Source: Eubacteriales Family XIII. Incertae Sedis bacterium (lineage in GTDB: Bacteria; Bacillota; Clostridia; Peptostreptococcales; Anaerovoracaceae). From it: 5,229 bases of DNA. The translations under genes were made by a program, and so were the position numbers. Below the pieces are notes generated by a model, which made no database searches, was not told where the DNA came from, and worked only from the letters and a program-made list of their open reading frames with translations. Positions 1-5,229 of the stretch are shown in pieces. The first letter of the stretch is position 1; each line of letters opens with the position of its first letter. The stretch spans positions 1 to 5,229 of the forward strand of contig JAITNA010000010.1 of NCBI GenBank assembly GCA_031290715.1. Reading direction: 5' to 3'.

Positions 1-86
1 ATCCCCGCGAATTGATAGACATCCGTTTCCGAAATTGTTTTTTCGAAAGACGCGTTGTCGCCGACAGAAATTTCATCATATGTCAT
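1..86 (-). CDS. MaoC-like dehydratase / (R)-specific enoyl-CoA hydratase, N-terminal fragment cut by window edge
   Basis: Only 28 codons plus two bases are in the window, reading MTYDEISVGDNASFEKTISE and then TDVYQFAG. This matches the opening of hot-dog-fold MaoC-type hydratases, where VGD, then ISE.D...FAG, precedes the TGDxNPxHxD catalytic stretch. That stretch, with the catalytic Asp and His, lies beyond the edge, so activity cannot be judged. Such enzymes hydrate trans-2-enoyl-CoA to (R)-3-hydroxyacyl-CoA in fatty-acid or polyhydroxyalkanoate metabolism. ATG 86 has the SD AAAAGGAG (92–99) with 5 nt spacing. The gene has its own candidate promoter and probably is not part of the chaperone operon. 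A few family members serve other CoA substrates, so the substrate is open. Confidence 0.8.
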   Translation of the reverse strand, partial: MTYDEISVGDNASFEKTISETDVYQFAG

Positions 87-125
87 GGCTGCTCCTTTTG
101 TCATGATTTATACCCGTTAGAGGTT

Positions 126-154
126 ATATTATCACAGATTTTCAATCATGACAA
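126..154 (-). promoter_or_regulatory. Candidate sigma-A promoter for the maoC-like gene
   Basis: On the minus strand a -35 box TTGTCA (149–154, 5 of 6 to consensus) is separated by 17 nt from TAATAT (126–131, 4 of 6). An overlapping alternative -10, GATAAT (128–133), has an upstream TG and a 15-nt spacer. Transcription would begin near 119, giving a leader of about 33 nt before ATG 86. The placement is reasonable but rests on consensus matching only. Confidence 0.5.
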
Positions 155-163
155 TAGTGTCAT
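148..163. promoter_or_regulatory. Perfect inverted repeat ATGACA-N4-TGTCAT, candidate operator
   Basis: The 16-bp palindrome has two perfect 6-bp arms and a 4-bp centre, and it covers the proposed -35 box of the maoC-like promoter. This is a common position for a repressor site. Two further TGTCAT hexamers occur at 99–104 and 81–86; the copy at 99–106 extends to TGTCATGA, the reverse complement of TCATGACA at 146–153. The binding protein is not identified. It does not resemble CIRCE. Confidence 0.4.
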
Positions 164-171
164 TTTGGAAA

Positions 172-204
172 GGCGCAAAAAAAATAAAAGGGTCTTTTCA
201 CGCC
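172..204 (-). terminator. Possible intrinsic terminator after the DUF2798 gene
   Basis: In the minus-strand transcript GGCGUGAAAAGA (193–204) can pair with UUUUUUUGCGCC (172–183) through 12 pairs, three of them G-U, around a 9-nt loop. Only three U residues follow the stem. An alternative small hairpin AAAAG-ACC-CUUUU (186–198) is followed by A and an 8-U run (177–184). Both are AU-heavy, so termination strength is doubtful. The G-U pairs would be mismatches in a plus-strand transcript, so the minus direction is favoured. Confidence 0.35.
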
Positions 205-689
205 GGGGCTTTCGCGTCAATCACCTTGTGGAACCCGTGCATCACAAACCTTGCGATAGGCTGCGCGATGAGAAGCTCCACGCCGAACGAGATTGCGAAA
301 TTGCGCGGCCACTTGTAGAAGAACCCCGTGATGGGCGAAAGACTGATCCCGCCTTCCCCAATCCACGTGCCTACCACCGTGAGCAGGATGGACAGCAGAA
401 AAACGGAGCACAGGATGTTGACTGTCACAACCGAGCGGAAACTGTCGCCATGGCTTACGACACGGTGCGTCAGCCACCCGGCGGGCTTGTAGGTCAAAAG
501 CACAAGAGCGATGACCGCGAGCCATACGAACGGGATGACAGACAGCGTGTTCATCCACACCTCGAAGCGAAAACCCACCTCGAAGCAGGTGATCAGCGGA
601 GCGATGATGTTCACGGACATGATTGAAATCACTCCCATGAAGAGCGGGAACTCCCGCTTGCGCCGCGGCAGTTTGTTGTGAAAATCCAT
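198..689 (-). CDS. DUF2798-type integral membrane protein (two-repeat form)
   Basis: This is a 163-aa predicted inner-membrane protein with about four hydrophobic segments at 14–37, 48–67, 86–110 and 129–148. The second half has the pattern KWPRNFAISFGVELLIAQPIARFVM, characteristic of proteins annotated DUF2798. The first half has a weaker copy (PFVWLAVIALVLL, then PAGWLTHRVV), so I read it as a tandem two-repeat form. No catalytic motif is visible and the biochemical role is unknown. ATG 689 has a strong SD, AAGGAGG (699–705), 9 nt upstream. The 29-nt gap after dnaJ, with no terminator visible, suggests it is read through from the heat-shock operon. A possible terminator follows it. The family call comes from recalled sequence pattern, not a search; the coding call is firmer. 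Confidence 0.82.
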   Translation of the reverse strand: MDFHNKLPRRKREFPLFMGVISIMSVNIIAPLITCFEVGFRFEVWMNTLSVIPFVWLAVIALVLLTYKPAGWLTHRVVSHGDSFRSVVTVNILCSVFLLSILLTVVGTWIGEGGISLSPITGFFYKWPRNFAISFGVELLIAQPIARFVMHGFHKVIDAKAPA

Positions 690-718
690 TGGCCGATTCC
701 TCCTTGTGCTGCATTTTT

Positions 719-1888
719 CTAACTAAACATCTTATCCATCAACTTCGCGAACTTGCTCTTTTTGGCGTAGGAGTCTGTTCCGATCCTGTCCGCAAGCTCC
801 TTGATCGCCTTCTTCTGGTCGCCGCTCAGTTTCGTCGGCACCTCCAGTGTCGCCTTGACGTACAGGTCCCCGTACTTGCCGCCGCGCACCGACTTGACGC
901 CCTTCCCTTTCAGGCGAAATACCGTGTCCGGCTGCGTCCCCGGCGGCACCTTGTAGCTGACTTTTTCCGAGAGCGTCGGAACCACGATCGTCGTCCCGAG
1001 CGCGGCCTGGTCAAACGTGATCGGGATTTCAAGCCGAAGGTCGTTTCCGATCCGCTGAAATATCTCGTGCGGCTCGACCTGCAAAACGATGTAGAGATCG
1101 CCCGCCGGGCCGCCGTTCGTCCCCGGTTCCCCCTGCCCGCGCAGAGGGATCACAGAATCGCTGTCCACACCGGCGGGGATATCGACGGACAGCGTGACCT
1201 CTTTCATGACCTTGCCCGTGCCGCCGCATTCCGGGCAGGGCGTATCGATGACCTCACCCTTGCCGCGGCAGGTCGGGCAGGGCCCGATATTCGTGAAAGC
1301 GCCGAATGGCGTATTCTGCTGTGTCTGAACCTGACCCGAACCGTGGCAGGTTTCGCAGGTATGCTTCGCCGTCCCGTCTTTCGCGCCCGTGCCGCCGCAG
1401 GACGGGCAATCCGACTGCCGTTTCAGACGGATTTTCTTTTTTGTGCCGAAAGCCGCTTCCCGAAAGGTGATCCGCATACCCTGCTGCAGATCGCGGCCTT
1501 TCCGCGGCCCGTTCTTTCGGCGCGTACCGCTGCCGCCGCCCCCGCCGCCGAAAACGCTGCCAAAGAGATCGCCGAAGATATCGCTGAAATCGCCTCCCTG
1601 ATAGCTTGTCCCGCCGCCGAAACCGCTGAAACCGCCGCCCGCGCCGAAGCCGGCGTTCGGGTCGACGCCCGCGTGCCCGAACTTGTCGTACAAATCCTTC
1701 TTCTCTTTGTCGGAGAGGATGCCGTAGGCTTCATTGACCTCTTTGAACTTCTCTTCCGCGCCCTTGTCGCCGGGATTTTTGTCAGGGTGAAACTGCATGG
1801 CTTTCTTTCGGAAAGCCTTTTTGATCTCCTCCTCCGTAGCGCCCTTCTTCAGGTCCAATACTTCGTAATAATCTCTTTTGTCCGCCAT
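719..1888 (-). CDS. dnaJ: Hsp40 co-chaperone DnaJ (type I)
   Basis: DnaJ delivers unfolded clients to DnaK and stimulates its ATPase. The 389-aa protein has all type I parts in order. The J domain (about 5–70) carries the essential HPD at 34–36. A Gly/Phe-rich linker covers about 75–118, and a basic stretch (RRKNGPRKGR) follows. The zinc domain has four CxxCxGxG repeats at 161–168, 178–185, 204–211 and 218–225, with all eight cysteines present. The two C-terminal beta domains hold the usual GDLYIVLQVEPHEIFQR and GKGVKSVRGGKYGDLYV stretches. The length is normal for the family. The start at 1888 is preceded by GAGGGTG (1891–1897), and the gap to dnaK is only 42 nt, so co-transcription is expected. 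The J domain reads YEVLDL where YEVLGV/L is common, a minor change. The next gene follows after 29 nt. Confidence 0.99.
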   Translation of the reverse strand: MADKRDYYEVLDLKKGATEEEIKKAFRKKAMQFHPDKNPGDKGAEEKFKEVNEAYGILSDKEKKDLYDKFGHAGVDPNAGFGAGGGFSGFGGGTSYQGGDFSDIFGDLFGSVFGGGGGGSGTRRKNGPRKGRDLQQGMRITFREAAFGTKKKIRLKRQSDCPSCGGTGAKDGTAKHTCETCHGSGQVQTQQNTPFGAFTNIGPCPTCRGKGEVIDTPCPECGGTGKVMKEVTLSVDIPAGVDSDSVIPLRGQGEPGTNGGPAGDLYIVLQVEPHEIFQRIGNDLRLEIPITFDQAALGTTIVVPTLSEKVSYKVPPGTQPDTVFRLKGKGVKSVRGGKYGDLYVKATLEVPTKLSGDQKKAIKELADRIGTDSYAKKSKFAKLMDKMFS

Positions 1889-1912
1889 TTCACCCTCAAA
1901 AACCCAGCGCTA

Positions 1913-1933
1913 TCCATTATCCATTATCTATTA
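1913..1933. repeat. Three tandem 7-bp units (TCCATTA, TCCATTA, TCTATTA) spanning the dnaK stop
   Basis: Two exact heptamers and a third with one change lie in perfect 7-nt phase in the dnaK–dnaJ gap. The last unit contains the dnaK stop codon (1931–1933). On the transcribed strand this reads as repeated TAATGGA. No clear hairpin forms within it. Confidence 0.7.
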
Positions 1934-3865
1934 TTTGTTTTCCTCTTTGTTTTCTTCTTTGTTTTCCTCGTCGTCCACGACTTCAAAGTCCGCGTCCACG
2001 ACGTTTTCGCCCGCACCCGCGCCGCCGGGCCCCGGCCCCGCGCTTTCCGCGCCTGTGCCAAAGCCGTCCGCGCCCGGCGCCGAGCCGCCCGCACCGCCGC
2101 CCGGCCCGCCCGCGCCGGCCGCACCCGCTTGCGCTTGCTGATAAAGCTTCGCGCTGAGCTGATGAAATTCGCTCTCAAGCGCTTCGGATTTCGCTTTGAT
2201 ATCGTTGATGTTCCCGGCGTTGAGCGAGGTCTGCAAATCGTCTTTCAGCGCGGTAACGCGCCCCTTGTCGTCCTCGGACACCTGCTCGCCGAGTTCCTTC
2301 AGGGCCTTCTCCGTTTCATAGATGAGGTGTTCGGCCTGATTCTTGATCTCGATCTCATCCTTGCGCTGCTTGTCCTCCGCAGCGAACTGCTCCGCTTCCT
2401 TGACCTTCGCGCTGATCTCATCCTCGGAGAGCTTGTTCGACGAGGTGATCGTAATGCTCTGCTCCTTGCCCGTCCCGAGGTCTTTCGCCGTCACGTTGAC
2501 GATGCCGTTCGCGTCGATGTCAAAACCGACCTCGATCTGCGGTATGCCCCGCGGCGCGGGCGGTATGCCCGTGAGCTGAAAACGCCCGAGCGTAATATTG
2601 CCCGCCGCCATCTCGCGCTCGCCCTGCATGACGTGAATGTCCACCGTCGGCTGATTGTCCGAAGCCGTCGAGAATACCTGGCTCTTTTTCGTCGGAATGG
2701 TCGTGTTGCGTTCGATGAGCCGCGTCGCCACACCGCCGAGCGTTTCGATCGACAGCGAAAGCGGCGTCACATCGAGCAGCAGTACGTCGTGTACCTCGCC
2801 CGTCAGCACGCCCGCCTGAATCGCCGCACCGATGGCCACGCATTCGTCCGGGTTGATCCCCTTGAACGGGTCCTTGCCCGTAATCTTCTTCACCGCTTCC
2901 TGTACGGCCGGTGTCCGCGTGGACCCGCCGACAAGGATCACCTTGCTGATGTCGCTGTTCGTCACGCCCGCGTCCGACATCGCCTTCTTCATCGGCTCGA
3001 TCGTCTTTTCGACGAGGTGAGATGTGAGCTGGTCGAATTTGGCCCGCGTGATATCCAGATTGAGATGGAGCGGCCCGGCCTCGCCGACCGTGATGAAAGG
3101 CAGATTGATGTTTGTCGTCTGCTGCCCGGACAGCTCTTTCTTCGCTTTTTCAGCCGCTTCCTTCAACCGCTGCAGCGCCATGCGATCCGCCCGCAGGTCA
3201 ATGCCGTTTTCTTTCGCGAAATTGTCCGCGATGTAATTCATTACCACCTCATCGAAGTCGTCGCCGCCGAGTTTGTTGTTCCCGTTTGTCGCGAGCACTT
3301 CAAAAACGCCGTCGCCGAGCTCGAGGACGGACACGTCAAACGTACCGCCGCCGAGGTCGTACACGAGAATCTTGTGATGTTCCGTTTCTTTCTCAAGCCC
3401 GTACGCGAGCGAAGCCGCCGTCGGCTCGTTGATGATGCGCTTGACCTCAAGCCCCGCGATCTTGCCGGCGTCTTTCGTCGCCTGCTTCTGGCTGTCCGCG
3501 AAATACGCGGGTACCGTGATGACCGCTTCCGTGACTTTTTCGCCGAGATAGGCCTCCGCGTCCGTCTTTAGCTTGGCGAGGATCATGGCCGAAATATCCT
3601 GCGGCGTGTACGCCTTGCCGTCGATCTCCGCCTTGTAGTCCGTGCCCATTTCCCGTTTGATGGACGCAATCGTCCGCTCCGGGTTCGTGATTGCCTGCCG
3701 TTTGGCCGTTTCGCCGACCAAGCGCTCCCCATTCTTCGCAAAGCCGACGACAGACGGCGTCGTACGGTTGCCCTCCGCGTTGGGGATGACCACCGGCTCG
3801 CCGCCCTCCAGCACCGCGACACACGAATTCGTGGTTCCCAAATCGATTCCTATGACTTTTCCCAT
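1931..3865 (-). CDS. dnaK: Hsp70 chaperone DnaK
   Basis: This 644-aa ATP-dependent chaperone has a complete family architecture. The nucleotide-binding domain (about 1–360) shows phosphate loop 1 (IGIDLGTTNSCVAV, 5–18), the segment INEPTAASLAYGL (145–157), phosphate loop 2 (VYDLGGGTFDVSVLEL, 168–183) and VILVGGSTRTPAV (309–321). The interdomain linker VLLLDV is at 361–366, followed by the beta substrate-binding domain to about 480 and the helical lid to about 578. The region after residue 71 is short, as in Gram-positive DnaK, lacking the extra residues of proteobacterial proteins. A roughly 42-residue Gly/Ala/Pro-rich linker (578–619) leads to the conserved acidic tail DADFEVVDDE, extended here by three tandem EENK units. 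The SD sequence GGAGGA (3875–3880) lies 9 nt before ATG, in a 79-nt AU-rich gap after grpE. It works with GrpE and DnaJ. Confidence 0.99.
   Translation of the reverse strand: MGKVIGIDLGTTNSCVAVLEGGEPVVIPNAEGNRTTPSVVGFAKNGERLVGETAKRQAITNPERTIASIKREMGTDYKAEIDGKAYTPQDISAMILAKLKTDAEAYLGEKVTEAVITVPAYFADSQKQATKDAGKIAGLEVKRIINEPTAASLAYGLEKETEHHKILVYDLGGGTFDVSVLELGDGVFEVLATNGNNKLGGDDFDEVVMNYIADNFAKENGIDLRADRMALQRLKEAAEKAKKELSGQQTTNINLPFITVGEAGPLHLNLDITRAKFDQLTSHLVEKTIEPMKKAMSDAGVTNSDISKVILVGGSTRTPAVQEAVKKITGKDPFKGINPDECVAIGAAIQAGVLTGEVHDVLLLDVTPLSLSIETLGGVATRLIERNTTIPTKKSQVFSTASDNQPTVDIHVMQGEREMAAGNITLGRFQLTGIPPAPRGIPQIEVGFDIDANGIVNVTAKDLGTGKEQSITITSSNKLSEDEISAKVKEAEQFAAEDKQRKDEIEIKNQAEHLIYETEKALKELGEQVSEDDKGRVTALKDDLQTSLNAGNINDIKAKSEALESEFHQLSAKLYQQAQAGAAGAGGPGGGAGGSAPGADGFGTGAESAGPGPGGAGAGENVVDADFEVVDDEENKEENKEENK
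1934..1969 (-). repeat. Three tandem 12-bp units encoding EENK at the DnaK C-terminus
   Basis: The plus strand shows TTTGTTTTCCTC, TTTGTTTTCTTC and TTTGTTTTCCTC back to back, with one synonymous change in the middle copy. They encode EENK three times, directly after the conserved DADFEVVDD tail and directly before the stop. The repeats therefore add a charged extension beyond the normal DnaK end. Confidence 0.85.
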
Positions 3866-3944
3866 TGTTTTATATCCTCCGTTTTTTCATTATTTTTCTA
3901 TAATAATCGGCGGCCTGCCGGCCCCGTACCATAGTCTTACCTGT
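3866..3944 (-). other. grpE–dnaK intergenic leader with GC and AU hairpin potential
   Basis: This 79-nt gap is the longest inside the chaperone operon. The transcript first passes a GC block (3908–3926) able to form a 4-bp CGGC/GCCG stem (3908–3911 with 3917–3920) or a competing GGCC stem. It then passes an AU stem ATTATT/AATAAT with a 7-nt loop (3889–3907). An A-rich run follows and then the dnaK SD at 3875–3880. No U-run follows the GC stem, so it is not a standard terminator. No CIRCE element is present. It may be a processing or translation-enhancing leader; this is inference. Confidence 0.3.
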
Positions 3945-4556
3945 TCACTCCGCTACTTTTACCATCGCCGGCCGTATGACCTTTTCTTTGATGGCGTAGC
4001 CCTTTTGCAATACCGCGGAAACCTTCCCGCTTGTATACCCCTCCGATGGTTCCATAATAACCGCGTGGTGCAGATTGGGATCGAAATCCGCGCCGAGCGC
4101 CGCAATCTCGCCGACGCCGTTCTTTGAGAGTACATCCTGAAGCTGCTGATAAATCAGCTCCATCCCCTCAATGAACTTCGAGCCGGCATTCTCCGCGGCG
4201 TCCTGCGCGATCGCCCGCTCAAAATTGTCGAGTACGCTCAGCAAATCCGCCGCAAAGTCCTTTTTCCCATCCGTGTAACGCTCGAAACGTTCCTTCTCCG
4301 TCCGCTTCTTGTAATTTTGAAAATCCGCGGCCAGACGCATGTACCGGATGGATTCCTCCTCCTCCGCAGATCCGGATTCCGCGTCCGTGTCCTTCGTATC
4401 TTCCGCCGCGTCCGCGTTTTCCGCGCCATCTCCCGCGCCTTCTCCCGCGTCCGCGGGGCCGGCGCCGTTCACGCCGTCCGTTTCGCCGGCCGCGTCCTCG
4501 CCCTTTTTCCGCTTCACGTCCTCCGAAGCGTCCCTTCCCTTATTGTTCTTCGTCAT
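3945..4556 (-). CDS. grpE: GrpE nucleotide exchange factor
   Basis: GrpE is the cytoplasmic cofactor that releases ADP from DnaK. From the start at 4556 the protein has 203 aa. Residues 1 to about 70 are a low-complexity tail rich in Gly, Ala, Asp and Glu, probably disordered. The long dimerising helix follows (MRLAADFQNYKKRTEKERFERY). The C-terminal beta domain carries the family signature: DFDPNLHHAV, then GKVSAVLQKGY, then VIRPAMVKV. Two in-frame starts are possible. ATG 4556 is preceded by GAGGAG with 4 nt spacing. ATG 4568 (adding MRSH) has AAGGGGG only 2 nt away. I prefer 4556. Either start lies inside the hrcA 3' end (17 or 29 nt overlap), which suggests translational coupling. The function is well supported; the exact start is not. 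Confidence 0.96.
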   Translation of the reverse strand: MTKNNKGRDASEDVKRKKGEDAAGETDGVNGAGPADAGEGAGDGAENADAAEDTKDTDAESGSAEEEESIRYMRLAADFQNYKKRTEKERFERYTDGKKDFAADLLSVLDNFERAIAQDAAENAGSKFIEGMELIYQQLQDVLSKNGVGEIAALGADFDPNLHHAVIMEPSEGYTSGKVSAVLQKGYAIKEKVIRPAMVKVAE

Positions 4557-5229
4557 ATGACTCCTCATCTCCCCCTTCCAACATCTTAAAAGCGTTATCC
4601 AAATTGTCCGACATATATTCTATGACCGACGCGATCTCTCCGTACCGCATACGGGTCGGTCCGATCACGCCAAGTTTTCCGACCATATGCCCGTCTACAT
4701 GATACGTAGCGGTAATGATGCTCGAGCCCTGCACAATGCGTTCCTGATTCTCGCTGCCGATCGTGATCGCAAGCCCCTCGCCGCGCCCTTTCAGCGCGTT
4801 CGTGAGCGCTTCCCGATCGTCAACCATCTCAAGAAAACTGCGCGCGTGTTCAATGCTGTTGTATTCGGGATGCGCGAAAATCCGCGTCATGCCCTGCAAA
4901 AACAGACTGATATCCCGCATATCCTCCAGCGTCGCGAACGAAGTGAGATTCGTCATCTCGCTCAACAGTTCCGACGCGCGGCGCACCGTCTTTTCCAACT
5001 CCGCCAGATTTGCCGTCAGCGCCTTTCGGATCCGCGCCTTCTCCGCCCGATCCAATTCATAGCGATCCATCAATCTGTTGACATACAGCCGGTACGCCTT
5101 GTCCGAGGGTACGCGCCCCGAAGACGTATGGGGATGATACAGGTATCCCATCTCCTCCAGATCCGCCATCTCATTGCGGATCGTCGCCGGGCTGATACTC
5201 ATATCCAGCTTGCGCGACAAGGTTCTCGA
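4540..5229 (-). CDS. hrcA: HrcA heat-inducible transcription repressor, 5'-truncated by window edge, with apparent internal deletion
   Basis: HrcA represses class I heat-shock operons by binding the CIRCE inverted repeat, and needs chaperonin to stay active. The frame runs open to the window edge (first visible residues SRTLSRKLDM), so roughly 25 N-terminal residues and the start are missing; the TTG at 5220 is not the start. Visible residues 1–52 match the winged-helix DNA-binding domain (SPATIRNEMADLEEMGYL, then HTSSGRVPSDKAYRLYV). Residues 78–97 match the conserved helix ending in SEMTNLTS. Residues 108–216 match the C-terminal GAF-like part (IFAHPEYNSIEHAR, AITIGSEN, GVIGPTRMRYGEI). Between residues 98 and 107 about 100 residues present in typical HrcA (about 340 aa) are absent, giving an estimated full length near 255 aa. 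The 3' end overlaps grpE. HrcA identity is secure; whether this short form works as a repressor is not known. Confidence 0.95.
   Translation of the reverse strand, partial: SRTLSRKLDMSISPATIRNEMADLEEMGYLYHPHTSSGRVPSDKAYRLYVNRLMDRYELDRAEKARIRKALTANLAELEKTVRRASELLSEMTNLTSFATLEDMRDISLFLQGMTRIFAHPEYNSIEHARSFLEMVDDREALTNALKGRGEGLAITIGSENQERIVQGSSIITATYHVDGHMVGKLGVIGPTRMRYGEIASVIEYMSDNLDNAFKMLEGGDEESYDEEQ

Noticed and set aside
12..626. Plus-strand open frame of about 200 codons over the DUF2798 region
   Set aside because: It lies antisense to a better-supported membrane protein, has an odd charged composition, and crosses the candidate promoter and terminator.
217..714. Second minus-strand frame overlapping the DUF2798 gene, starting in the dnaJ downstream gap
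   Set aside because: The composition is His/Arg/Ala-rich with no family pattern. The overlapping frame at 198–689 has a strong SD, hydrophobic segments and a recognisable repeat.
1878..2178. Small open frames rich in Ser/Pro/Ala or Arg on both strands over the dnaK 3' end
   Set aside because: They are alternate-frame readings of the GC-rich DnaK linker and the EENK repeats.
3866..3944. Separate dnaK promoter or CIRCE operator
   Set aside because: There is no TTAGCACTC/GAGTGCTAA arm here or elsewhere in the window. TATTAT is present, but no acceptable -35 box lies about 17 nt upstream of it.
5218..5220. TTG at 5220 as the hrcA start
   Set aside because: The upstream codons SRT continue the conserved HrcA VGSRTLS motif to the window edge, so the gene begins outside the window.
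1..5229. CRISPR array, insertion sequence, tRNA, rRNA or transfer-related features
   Set aside because: No spaced repeats of 20 bp or more, transposase pattern, terminal inverted repeats, or RNA gene signatures were seen. The window is a core housekeeping operon and its flank.

Overview
The window carries the HrcA-type heat-shock operon on the minus strand, in the order hrcA–grpE–dnaK–dnaJ (transcribed from high to low coordinates). It is followed at close range by a small DUF2798-type membrane protein gene and then by the first 28 codons of a MaoC-like hydratase gene. The four-gene hrcA-grpE-dnaK-dnaJ arrangement is typical of Bacillota. The DnaK is also of the Gram-positive kind, because it lacks the block of about 25 ATPase-domain residues found in proteobacterial DnaK. 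The DNA is GC-rich, with strong Shine-Dalgarno sequences. A high-GC member of the Clostridia or a relative is the best guess; the sequence does not fix the genus.

Layout from the right edge: hrcA (5' end cut off, 4540–5229) overlaps grpE (3945–4556). A 79-nt AU-rich leader precedes dnaK (1931–3865), and a 42-nt gap with short tandem repeats separates dnaK from dnaJ (719–1888). A 29-nt gap leads to the DUF2798 gene (198–689). The 111-nt gap at 87–197 holds a possible terminator, a plausible promoter, and a perfect inverted repeat overlapping the -35 box of the maoC-like gene (1–86, cut off at the left edge). No gene is supported on the plus strand; its long open frames are shadows of the GC-rich chaperone genes.

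The genes form the stress chaperone machine. DnaJ delivers substrates and stimulates ATP hydrolysis by DnaK, GrpE exchanges the nucleotide, and HrcA is the repressor whose activity is coupled to chaperone load. The operon promoter and the expected CIRCE operator would lie upstream of hrcA, outside the window.

Most worth checking: HrcA appears to lack about 100 internal residues covering part of its GAF-like domain and the inserted dimerisation domain, yet stays in frame with both flanks conserved. Also notable are a cluster of TGTCAT hexamers at the maoC-like promoter, a tandem-repeat tail on DnaK that runs into an intergenic heptamer array, and a membrane protein gene attached to the end of the operon.
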